The translations under genes and the position numbers were made by a program. The notes under the pieces are model-generated. The model had not been told where the DNA came from and made no database searches. It saw only the letters and a program-made list of their open reading frames with translations. Source: Flavobacteriales bacterium UBA7382 (GTDB taxonomy: Bacteria; Bacteroidota; Bacteroidia; Flavobacteriales_D; Sanyastnellaceae). From it: DNA of 10,883 nucleotides. Of this stretch, positions 1-6,137 are shown one piece after another; the stretch's first letter is position 1, and each line of letters opens with the position of its first letter. Location: positions 8,632-19,514 of the forward strand of contig DKNS01000189.1 of the NCBI GenBank assembly GCA_002469765.1, in the 5' to 3' direction.

Positions 1-2
1 AT

Positions 3-914
3 GGGAACCAGCTTGACGCTGTTGGAGTTTGCGGTGGAACCTGCGACCAGGACGAGAACGAAGACGGCATCTGCGACTACTTGCAAGTGGAGGGATGCAC
101 CAACCCAGCGGCCTGCAACTTCCTGCCGGAAGCATACATCGACGACGGCTCGTGCTTTTACACGATGCTGGGATACGATTGCAACGGGGAATGCCTTGAG
201 GACGAGGACGGCGATGGGGTGTGCGATCCATTTGAGATCTTGGGCTGCACAGAATTGGGCAACCCGATGTACAACCCCTATGCCACAGAGCTCGATGGGT
301 CGTGCATCCAGGGAGGGTGCATGGTGCCCATCGCCTGCAACTACGACCCCACTTTGGATTACGCCATCATTGAGATGTGTGATTTTGAATCGTGTGCGGG
401 GTGTTCCATCCCTTTCGCTTGCAACTTTGACCCTACGTTGCAATACGTGGTGCTCGAACTGTGCGATTTCACCAGCTGTGGAGGATGCCTGGATCTGTTT
501 GCGTGCAACTACGACCCCACAGCCCAAATCTCAGCCCCTACTTTGTGCATCTTTGAGCAAGACGCCCTGGGTGAATGTGGGGGAGATTGTTTGGAAGATG
601 TCGACGGCGATGGCGTATGCGACGTGTACACCCCGTGTTCAAATGCGGATGCATTGGGGGTGTGCGGAGGAAGTTGCGAAAGTGACGTCAATCTGAACGG
701 AGTGTGCGATGGAGATGAACAGCTGGGGTGCACCTACGTTGAAGCCTTGAACTACGACGACGATGCCACGCTCGATGACGGGACTTGCACGTTCTCGGAC
801 ACGAGTTCGTTGTCTGTTGATCAGCCCTGCGAAGGCGACGTGACAGGAGATGGATTTGTCAACGTCAGCGACATCCTGTTGACCTTGTCCAGGTTCAATA
901 CACTGTGTGAATGA
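3..914 (+). CDS. Secreted Cys-rich calcium-binding-type repeat protein with dockerin-like C-terminus (5' partial)
   Basis: The frame is open from the left edge (codon phase starts at base 3), so the true start and any signal peptide lie outside the window. The visible ~303 residues are almost all two kinds of short Cys-rich unit. One has the pattern GC-x-x-x-x-ACN(Y/F)DP...C, seen about six times, starting near bases 93, 243, 315, 399, 483 and 726. The other has the pattern CGGxCxxDxDGDGVCD, seen four times near 33, 177, 573 and 660, and resembles thrombospondin type-3 calcium loops. The end (828-911) has one EF-hand-like loop, D-V-T-G-D-G-F-V-N-V-S-D, followed by ILLTLSRFN, like half of a dockerin type I module. 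Such repeats are frequent in large surface or secreted proteins of marine Bacteroidota, where their function is unknown. No T9SS sorting domain is present at this end. The stop overlaps the next gene's ATG (ATGA at 911-914), so the two are probably co-translated. A role in carbohydrate or surface binding is inferred only from the galactanase neighbour. Confidence 0.85.
   Translation, partial: GNQLDAVGVCGGTCDQDENEDGICDYLQVEGCTNPAACNFLPEAYIDDGSCFYTMLGYDCNGECLEDEDGDGVCDPFEILGCTELGNPMYNPYATELDGSCIQGGCMVPIACNYDPTLDYAIIEMCDFESCAGCSIPFACNFDPTLQYVVLELCDFTSCGGCLDLFACNYDPTAQISAPTLCIFEQDALGECGGDCLEDVDGDGVCDVYTPCSNADALGVCGGSCESDVNLNGVCDGDEQLGCTYVEALNYDDDATLDDGTCTFSDTSSLSVDQPCEGDVTGDGFVNVSDILLTLSRFNTLCE
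315..566 (+). repeat. Tandem 84-bp (28-codon) coding repeat, three copies
   Basis: Three consecutive units begin at 315, 399 and 483, each 84 bases long. They encode G-C-x4-ACN(Y/F)DPT...(M/L)C followed by a short linker. The first two also share the linker CDF(E/T)SC; the third has diverged after its DPT. The period is exact at codon level while the DNA has diverged, as expected of an old in-frame duplication rather than a recent slippage event. Other, more degenerate copies of the same unit lie on either side in the same gene. Confidence 0.8.
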
Positions 915-1990
915 TTCAACCTGTGTTGCAAGGGCTAGGGACTGTTTGCCTCTTTCTGATGTCTTTCTCGCTGTGCGCTCAAACTTGGAGAGGTGTGGAC
1001 GCCTCGTTCCTCCCTGAGATGATCCACCACGGTGTCGAGTACGGCACTGCAGCCGGCGTTTCAATTGAAGAGCCTCGTGCCTGGATGCGTGACCAAGGTG
1101 TGGATTTGGTGCGTTTGCGCATTTGGCATAACCCCGAAGAGGGATTGCACAGTTCATGGCTCGAGGTTGTGGATGAAGCCGAGACCTGGCACAACTTGGG
1201 TGTGGATGTTATGCTCGATTTTCACTTCAGCGACACGTGGGCCGACCCAGGTAACCAAGCCATTCCAGATGCCTGGGAGGGCATGTCCTTTGAAGCTGTG
1301 AAAGAGTCCATGGTGTGCCACGTGCGTTGCGCCTTGGAAGTGTTGGAAGCCCGTGGGGCGACCCCCGCCATGGTCCAACTTGGCAATGAAATCAACCCCG
1401 GCATGATGTGGCCCTACGGGGCGATCGACAGTGGATTCGGGCCGCTCGCGGTGTTGTTGCAAGCTGGTGCAGATGTGGTTCATGAGGTCTTCCCAGAATG
1501 CAAGGTGGTGGTTCATGTGGCCGATTTGGAGGCGGCTCCTTGGTTTTTTGACAACTTGGCTTCAGCGGGTTTTGTGCCTGATCTGTTGGCCGTTAGCCAA
1601 TACAGCAAATGGCACCTTCAAGATTTGACGGCCGTGGCTGACCATGTGTCGGCGCTTTCTGCGTTGATGAACCGCCCTGTGTTCCTCGCCGAGACGGCCT
1701 ACGCCTGGACGTCTGATTGGGCCGACTGGACAGACAACCTTTGGTGGACGGGGGACGAAACCCAAGGGTACGCCTTCAGTCCTGAAGGGCAGCGTGATTA
1801 CTTGGCTGCGATGGATGCGGCCCTGGCCGCACTGGGAACTGAGGTTTGCGCAGGATGGTGCTATTGGGCGCCTGACTGGGTGGCTTCTCAAGGCGAGACG
1901 TCAACGGCGGGCAGCCCATGGGAAAACGCAGCATTGTTCGATTTTGAATGGCGAGCACTGCCTGCGTGGGACGTGTTCAACACCGACTGA
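911..1990 (+). CDS. Arabinogalactan endo-beta-1,4-galactanase, glycoside hydrolase family 53
   Basis: The predicted enzyme is 359 aa and cleaves beta-1,4-galactan, as in the side chains of pectic type I arabinogalactan. It has a signal peptide with likely cleavage after CAQ (residues ~1-24), so it acts in the periplasm or outside the cell. Family hallmarks in order: the N-terminal GVDASFLPEM (28-37); VDLVRLRIWHNP (64-75); the signature DFHFSDTWADPGNQ (103-116); QLGNEINPG with the expected acid/base E160; AVSQYSKWH (227-235); and FLAETAYAW with the expected nucleophile E261. The length fits a single (beta/alpha)8 catalytic domain. There is no carbohydrate-binding module, lipobox or T9SS sorting domain. 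The ATG overlaps the upstream stop (ATGA) and no Shine-Dalgarno sequence is visible, so translation probably depends on the preceding gene. No SusC/SusD pair is in the window, though one could lie to the left. Confidence 0.93.
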   Translation: MIQPVLQGLGTVCLFLMSFSLCAQTWRGVDASFLPEMIHHGVEYGTAAGVSIEEPRAWMRDQGVDLVRLRIWHNPEEGLHSSWLEVVDEAETWHNLGVDVMLDFHFSDTWADPGNQAIPDAWEGMSFEAVKESMVCHVRCALEVLEARGATPAMVQLGNEINPGMMWPYGAIDSGFGPLAVLLQAGADVVHEVFPECKVVVHVADLEAAPWFFDNLASAGFVPDLLAVSQYSKWHLQDLTAVADHVSALSALMNRPVFLAETAYAWTSDWADWTDNLWWTGDETQGYAFSPEGQRDYLAAMDAALAALGTEVCAGWCYWAPDWVASQGETSTAGSPWENAALFDFEWRALPAWDVFNTD

Positions 1991-1992
1991 CC

Positions 1993-2154
1993 ATGGATGC
2001 TTCGAAGCGTCCGGTTGGAGGAGAAGCGCTTTGGATGTGGGTTGCAGAAGGAACCTTCGGGTTGGCGGTGTTGATGTCAGGGATAGGGTTGTTCGGAAGC
2101 TCCGTCCGCCATCTTGTTCACATGGAACGGAGGAGAGAAAGGTCCCGGCAGTGA
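1993..2154 (+). CDS. Possible 53-aa single-pass membrane microprotein
   Basis: An ATG lies two bases after the galactanase stop and opens a 53-codon frame ending TGA at 2152-2154. The translation has a hydrophobic stretch (about residues 13-38, from ALWMWVAEG to GLFGSSV) and a strongly basic tail with repeated Arg (ERRRERSRQ). That would fit one membrane helix with the C-terminus inside the cell. I do not recognise the family. It overlaps the longest possible reading of the helicase gene (ATG at 2114) by 41 bases but does not conflict if the helicase starts at 2180 or 2195. The tight spacing to the stop upstream favours a real gene; the short length and lack of recognisable homology argue for chance. 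Confidence 0.3.
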   Translation: MDASKRPVGGEALWMWVAEGTFGLAVLMSGIGLFGSSVRHLVHMERRRERSRQ

Positions 2155-3799
2155 GGCTGTTGTGGTCGACCTTTGTCTTTTGAATAGGCCTGCATTGAAC
2201 ACATTTGACACCCTCGGGCTTTCTGCCCCGCTCTTGAAGTCCATCACCGAGATGGGGTTCGAGACGCCCACCGACATTCAGGCTCAGGCCATTCCCCTCT
2301 TGCTGGAAGGGGACCGAGATTTCATCGGCCTGGCCCAAACAGGCACAGGAAAGACCGCGGCTTTTGGACTGCCGCTTCTCGATCACCTCGACCCTGATTG
2401 GGACCACGTGCAAGCCTTGGTGCTCGCGCCCACACGTGAATTGGGGCAGCAAATTGCTGAGCAGCTGGAAAAGTTTGCCAAGCACAAGAAGGGCATTCGC
2501 ACGGTGGCCGTTTACGGTGGGGCCAACATTTCCACGCAGATCGGTCAATTGAAGTCGCCACGCCACGTGGTGATCGCCACGCCTGGTCGATTGATCGACC
2601 TCGTCAAGCGCAAGGCGGTGAAATTGGACCGCATTCGCCATTTGGTCTTGGACGAGGCGGACGAGATGCTCAACATGGGCTTTAAGGAAGAGCTCGACAC
2701 CATTCTGTCGTTCACGCCAGAAGACAAGTGCACTTGGTTGTTTTCGGCGACCATGCCCCGTGAAATTCGGCGCATGGTGGGCCAATACATGACCGACGCC
2801 TTGGAGGTGAAGGTGAATCAATCGGCGACCGTGAACCAAAACATCGACCACCAATTTGCATTGGTGCGTCATTCAGACAAATCCGAGGCCATCGCGCGCT
2901 TTTTGGACTTGGACCCTGACTTGTATGGGGTGGTGTTTTGCAGGACCCGTCGCGACACACAGGCTCTGGCCGAGGACTTGCTGAAGCGCGGTTACCGTGC
3001 CGACGCACTCCATGGCGAAATGTCCCAGGTCCAGCGAGACCGGGTGATGCTTCGCTTCAAGCAAAAGCATCTCCAAGTTTTGGTGGCCACGGATGTGGCC
3101 GCCCGGGGCATCGATGTGGACAACCTCACCCACGTTTTTCACCACTCTCTTCCAGGAGAAACCGCGTATTACACCCACCGTTCAGGACGCACTGCTCGAG
3201 CTGGAAAGAAGGGGATTTCAATGGCCTTGATGGGGGTGAAGGAACGTGGTCACCTCAACCGACTGTCGCGGACCTTGGACATTGAGTTCACCCAGGCCAT
3301 GGTGCCCAATCCGAATGAAATCGTCCACGCCAGGCTCACCACGTGGGGGAAGGGCATTCTGGACCTTCCCGTTGGGCGAGGCATTCCCGATGAGATCTGG
3401 GATCAGATGTCGTTGTTGTTTGGCGACCTCTCCAAGGAGGATTTGCTCCGCCAGGTGGTGTTGACGGAATTGCGCAAGTTGGACACAGGCACGAAGGCAG
3501 ACCTCAACCAGTCTGCGCATGACAAGCCCAGACGCGACTGGGGGGATCAAGAGGGACGCGGCAAGCGCCCCTTCCGCAAAAAGCCGTTCAAAAAGCCTTA
3601 CAAAGGCAAGGGGTATCACAGCGCGGGGTCATCCACCCCACAGTGGGAAGACTCCAAGCCTGGCAAACCCATGGGGGCAGGCAAAGCCAAAAAGAAGTTC
3701 AACAAAAAAGAAGGATTCAAACCAGGTGGTGAGGCCCCTTGGCAAGGCAAGTCGTCTGGGCGTCCGGGGTTTGGGGTGAAGGGCAAGAAGAAGTACTGA
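2114..3799 (+). CDS. DEAD-box ATP-dependent RNA helicase
   Basis: This is a complete helicase of the DeaD/CsdA/RhlE-like group, which unwinds short RNA duplexes in ribosome assembly, mRNA decay or cold adaptation. Numbering from the ATG at 2114, the motifs are: Q motif GFETPTDIQ (48-56), Walker A AQTGTGKT (74-81), PTREL (106-110), TPGR (156-159), DEAD (180-183), SAT (211-213), VVFCRTR (273-279), VATDVAARGID (324-334) and HRSGRTAR (355-362). After the two RecA domains comes a region to ~460 like the C-terminal part of DeaD-type proteins, then ~100 residues rich in Lys, Gly and Pro that should bind RNA. The start is uncertain. The first ~28 residues from 2114 resemble nothing in the family, whereas NTFDTLGLSAPLL is a typical N-terminus, so TTG at 2195 (or 2180) is the more likely start. 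The protein is cytoplasmic and monocistronic or loosely linked to its neighbours. Confidence 0.95.
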   Translation: MFTWNGGEKGPGSEAVVVDLCLLNRPALNTFDTLGLSAPLLKSITEMGFETPTDIQAQAIPLLLEGDRDFIGLAQTGTGKTAAFGLPLLDHLDPDWDHVQALVLAPTRELGQQIAEQLEKFAKHKKGIRTVAVYGGANISTQIGQLKSPRHVVIATPGRLIDLVKRKAVKLDRIRHLVLDEADEMLNMGFKEELDTILSFTPEDKCTWLFSATMPREIRRMVGQYMTDALEVKVNQSATVNQNIDHQFALVRHSDKSEAIARFLDLDPDLYGVVFCRTRRDTQALAEDLLKRGYRADALHGEMSQVQRDRVMLRFKQKHLQVLVATDVAARGIDVDNLTHVFHHSLPGETAYYTHRSGRTARAGKKGISMALMGVKERGHLNRLSRTLDIEFTQAMVPNPNEIVHARLTTWGKGILDLPVGRGIPDEIWDQMSLLFGDLSKEDLLRQVVLTELRKLDTGTKADLNQSAHDKPRRDWGDQEGRGKRPFRKKPFKKPYKGKGYHSAGSSTPQWEDSKPGKPMGAGKAKKKFNKKEGFKPGGEAPWQGKSSGRPGFGVKGKKKY

Positions 3800-3820
3800 T
3801 CCTAAGGAGGCCCCTCAAGA

Positions 3821-3830
3821 CCTGTGGGAT
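3821..3830 (+). promoter_or_regulatory. Candidate operator half-site upstream of the Rrf2 gene
   Basis: The 10-mer cctgtgggat lies 29 bases before the Rrf2 start codon. Its exact reverse complement, atcccacagg, occurs at 4318-4327, 14 bases before the cysH start. Rrf2-family regulators usually bind short inverted or paired sites in their own and target promoters, so a matched element ahead of both genes is a plausible operator. No second half-site adjacent to either copy is obvious, so the assignment is an inference from position and identity alone. Confidence 0.3.
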
Positions 3831-3859
3831 TTTTGGGGTGTGAATGCTAATTTGGACTC

Positions 3860-4318
3860 ATGCTCTCCAAAAAAGCGCAATATGCCTTTCGGGCACTGGC
3901 CGTCATGGTCGAGAAGTCGTCCGACCGGTTCCGTGGACACGAGGGAGGCGCTTTGCCTTCGGAGACCAGGCCCATTTCCATCCGCGACATTGTGGAGACC
4001 CAGCCGATGAGCGTGAAATTTCTGGAATCCATTTTCTTGGAGCTGAGGAAGGCTGGGGTGCTGGACTCAAAAAAGGGCAAGGGTGGGGGCTATTTCTTGC
4101 GTCGCCACCCTGAGGACATTCCATTGGCCCAGGTCATTCGCATCCTAGACGGCCCCATCGCCCAGTTGCCTTGCGTCAGCCTCAACTTTTACCAAAAATG
4201 CGAGGGATGCAACGAGCAACAATGTGGCTTGCACCACATCATGGCCGAGGTGAGGGACGCCAACTTGGCGGTGCTCGAAAAGCGGACGCTGTGGGATTTG
4301 ATGAGCAAACAAGAATAA
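3860..4318 (+). CDS. Rrf2-family transcriptional regulator, Fe-S/cysteine type
   Basis: The 152-aa protein begins with the typical LSKKAQYAFRALAVM helix. It has the winged-helix recognition region PISIRDIVETQPMSVKFLE (38-56) and LRKAGVLDSKKGKGGGYFL (62-80), then the conserved IRILDGPIAQLPC (93-105). The sensor region holds C105, C114, C117 and C122 with H125/H126. The family member IscR ligates a [2Fe-2S] cluster with three Cys and one His; here C122-x2-H125 keeps the end of that pattern (C-x2-H) but the earlier spacing differs (x8, x2, x4). Metal or cluster binding is therefore likely but unproven. A ~12-15 residue insertion (about 20-37, Gly/Ser/charged) separates the first helix from the HTH. 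The gene sits 23 bases before cysH, and such pairs recur in Bacteroidota sulfate-assimilation loci, so it probably controls cysteine synthesis and its own expression. Confidence 0.9.
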   Translation: MLSKKAQYAFRALAVMVEKSSDRFRGHEGGALPSETRPISIRDIVETQPMSVKFLESIFLELRKAGVLDSKKGKGGGYFLRRHPEDIPLAQVIRILDGPIAQLPCVSLNFYQKCEGCNEQQCGLHHIMAEVRDANLAVLEKRTLWDLMSKQE

Positions 4319-4326
4319 TCCCACAG
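4289..4326 (+). promoter_or_regulatory. 10-bp stem-loop spanning the Rrf2 stop codon, before cysH
   Basis: Bases 4289-4298 (ctgtgggatt) pair perfectly with 4317-4326 (aatcccacag), leaving an 18-base loop. The left arm lies in the last codons of the Rrf2 gene; the right arm lies in the short gap before cysH. The same ctgtgggattt also occurs at 3822-3832 upstream of Rrf2. The structure could be a DNA operator, an RNA processing or attenuation hairpin that sets the ratio of regulator to reductase, or chance. No T-run follows, so an intrinsic terminator is unlikely. Confidence 0.35.
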
Positions 4327-4341
4327 GCTTTGTAGGTTTCA

Positions 4342-5052
4342 GTGGTGGCCTCTACTTTCGCGGCCATGTTCAACGCGCTTCCTTCGGTGGGCACAGACCC
4401 GGCTGTGGGGTTGAGAGCCTTGTGTGACCAACATCCTGGCAAAGTGGTGTTCACCACGTCCATGGGGTTGGAAGACCAGGCCCTGACAGATGTGATTGCC
4501 CGTCACGAATTGCCCGTGCGCGTGGTCACCCTGGACACAGGGCGCTTGTTTCAAGAGACCTACGACTTGATGGACCGCACGCGGTCGATGTACCCTGCTT
4601 TGGAATTCGAGACGTACTTCCCGGCGGCCGAGTCCTTGGAGGCCTTCGTGAACACCCAAGGCATGTCCAGCATCTTCAAGTCGGTCGAGTCGCGGAAGGC
4701 CTGCTGTGGCATTCGAAAAATTGATCCGTTGCACCGCGCTTTGGAAGGAGCAGAGGTGTGGGTGACCGGGCTGCGAAGCGAGCAAAGCGACAACAGGGCA
4801 GGGCTGTCGCGTTTGGAACGAGATGCCATGACAGGCAGGTTGAAGTACAACCCCCTTCTGGATTGGTCAGACGGCGACCTTGACACATACGTCAATTCCC
4901 ACAGCGTTCCCACCAACCCCTTGCACAGAAAGGGCTACCCCTCTATTGGGTGTGCCCCCTGCACCAGGGCGGTGATGGATGGCGAGCACCCTCGCGCCGG
5001 AAGGTGGTGGTGGGAGCAATCGTCCAAAGAGTGCGGTTTGCACAAAGGGTGA
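4342..5052 (+). CDS. cysH: Phosphoadenylyl-/adenylyl-sulfate reductase (assimilatory, [4Fe-4S] type)
   Basis: The 236-aa cytoplasmic enzyme reduces activated sulfate (APS or PAPS) to sulfite with thioredoxin as donor, the second step toward cysteine. Visible features: TTSMGLEDQALTD (33-45, the PP-loop-type nucleotide site), VTLDTGRLFQETYDLMD (56-72), KACCGIRKIDPL (119-130), the VTGLRSEQS region (138-146), YPSIGCAPC (199-207) and the C-terminal ECGLH with catalytic C231. The CC (121/122) plus CxxC (204/207) set is the [4Fe-4S] ligand pattern of APS reductases; enzymes strictly specific for PAPS lack it, so APS is the likely substrate. The start is GTG 4342 with a second GTG adjacent; ATG at 4366 is a good alternative, since family similarity begins only later. 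cysD/cysN do not follow, because the next gene is unrelated, so the sulfurylase genes must lie elsewhere. Regulation by the adjacent Rrf2 protein is inferred. Confidence 0.95.
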   Translation: MVASTFAAMFNALPSVGTDPAVGLRALCDQHPGKVVFTTSMGLEDQALTDVIARHELPVRVVTLDTGRLFQETYDLMDRTRSMYPALEFETYFPAAESLEAFVNTQGMSSIFKSVESRKACCGIRKIDPLHRALEGAEVWVTGLRSEQSDNRAGLSRLERDAMTGRLKYNPLLDWSDGDLDTYVNSHSVPTNPLHRKGYPSIGCAPCTRAVMDGEHPRAGRWWWEQSSKECGLHKG

Positions 5053-5078
5053 TTCCAAGAATGCGCCATCTTTGAACC

Positions 5079-5906
5079 ATGGCTACGGGTTTTTTTGCAC
5101 TTCTGGACGACATCGCCATGCTCATGGACGATGTGGCTGTGGCCAGCAAGACGGCCATGGCAGAGACGGCAGGCATTTTGGGTGACGATTTGGCGGTCAA
5201 TGCCGAGCAAGCTGTGGGCTTCGAGTCCTCTCGGGAGTTGCCAGTGCTCTGGTCCATTGGGAAAGGGTCCATGTTGAACAAAGCCATCATTGTCCCGCTC
5301 GCTTTCCTGTTCCATAGCCTGATCCCTTCTGCCTTGGATGTGGTGCTTCTCTGTGGCGCGGGTTTCTTGGCTTACGAAGGTGCGGAGAAAGTGTGGCACA
5401 AGATTCATTCGGGGAGAGCCTCCTCGCATGCCGAGAAGTCCAAGTTGTCTGAAGCCCAAAAAATCAGATCCGCGTTGCTTGTGGATGTGGTGCTGTCCGT
5501 CGAAATCGTGCTGTTGGCCCTGGCTTCTGTCGCAGACGAGCCGATTGCGGTGCAGGTTCCGGTTGTGGTGCTGCTGGCGTTGCTGGCCACAGTGGGGGTG
5601 TACGGTTTGGTGGCAGTTATTGTGAGGATGGACGACATGGGCTTGGCCCTCATGAAGCGTCCACAGCGCTTGTGGCATGCCCTTGGACGGGGGATGGTGG
5701 CGGCGTTGCCATGGCTCATCAAGGCCATTGGCGTTCTTGGCACGGTGGCGCTTCTGCTTGTGGCTGGAGACATGATTATCCACCACGTGCAAATGGTGCA
5801 TCACTTGGTGGAAGCATGGCCAGGCCCCGTGGCGGCAACGGCCGTGGCCCTGGCCGTGGGTGGGGCTGAAGTGGCCCTCGTGGAACTGGTCAGGCGATTC
5901 AGATGA
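5079..5906 (+). CDS. DUF808 / YedI-family inner-membrane protein
   Basis: The 275-aa protein matches the DUF808 family typified by E. coli YedI, whose function is unknown. The N-terminus is the family signature: FFALLDDIAMLMDDVA (5-20), TAGILGDDLAVNAEQ (30-44) and ELPVLWSIGKGS (53-64). Hydrophobic segments lie at about 66-98, 131-151, 157-182, 205-232 and 248-270, giving roughly five or six membrane passes, and LAYEGAEKVWH (98-107) is also conserved. A His-rich stretch (H235, H236, H241, H242) falls in the loop before the last segment. The protein is slightly shorter than YedI (about 305 aa), mainly in the central loop. It is separated from cysH by 26 bases and might be read through from it, but no functional link is evident. 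Confidence 0.9.
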   Translation: MATGFFALLDDIAMLMDDVAVASKTAMAETAGILGDDLAVNAEQAVGFESSRELPVLWSIGKGSMLNKAIIVPLAFLFHSLIPSALDVVLLCGAGFLAYEGAEKVWHKIHSGRASSHAEKSKLSEAQKIRSALLVDVVLSVEIVLLALASVADEPIAVQVPVVVLLALLATVGVYGLVAVIVRMDDMGLALMKRPQRLWHALGRGMVAALPWLIKAIGVLGTVALLLVAGDMIIHHVQMVHHLVEAWPGPVAATAVALAVGGAEVALVELVRRFR

Positions 5907-6137
5907 CCGCGTGCCACCCACTGCATGTCAACATGTTTCAAGCGGGGATTGGGTGGTGTCCACAAACTCCAATGACAGCATGTTTGGCAGGATGGACGTG
6001 CGTTTTCTGGATTTGCCTTTGCTCATGCCGGCGGGGGCAATGGCAATGGAATGCACAGAAGACGTCAAGCGTGGTTCCCAGGAAGTGTTGACGCCCGAGT
6101 TAGATGGGTTCATGTGCCCCGCTGTACTTTCGAAGCC
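5907..6137 (+). other. 231-base stretch with no assignable gene; small open frames on both strands
   Basis: No recognisable gene lies here. On the plus strand an ATG at 5903 overlaps the DUF808 stop (ATGA) and opens 62 codons with eight Cys and several Trp (ends 6091). A second frame from ATG 5980 gives 53 codons and ends in an ATGA overlap with the next gene's start (6138-6141). On the minus strand 6113-5928 is open for 61 codons and contains IAIAPAGMSKGKSRKRTS. None matches a family I know and at most one can be real. The stretch presumably also holds the promoter and leader of the peptidase gene, though I see no clear TTTG...TAnnTTTG pair. Confidence 0.4.

Noticed and set aside
315..566. 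CRISPR-like array
   Set aside because: The 84-base repeats are diverged, contiguous and codon-phased inside a protein gene, with no spacers or leader.
1..696. Plus-strand frame from base 1 (231 codons)
   Set aside because: It is out of frame with the Cys-rich repeat protein, whose repeats and calcium loops prove that the frame starting at base 3 is the coding one.
1901..2872. Minus-strand open frame of 323 codons spanning the galactanase end and the helicase start
   Set aside because: It crosses two supported genes and an intergenic gap on the other strand and has no recognisable motif.
3800..3859. Intrinsic terminator after the helicase
   Set aside because: No stable GC stem followed by a T-run can be drawn; the ttttt at 3830-3834 is not preceded by a hairpin.
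5037..5074. Bacteroidota-type promoter before DUF808 (tttg at 5037-5040, catctttg at 5067-5074)
   Set aside because: The gap between the elements is 26 bases rather than about 19-21, and the -7-like element would end only four bases before the ATG.
4935..5921. Minus-strand open frame of 328 codons opposite DUF808
   Set aside because: It is extremely rich in His and Gln, a typical antisense artefact; the plus-strand frame matches DUF808 along its length.
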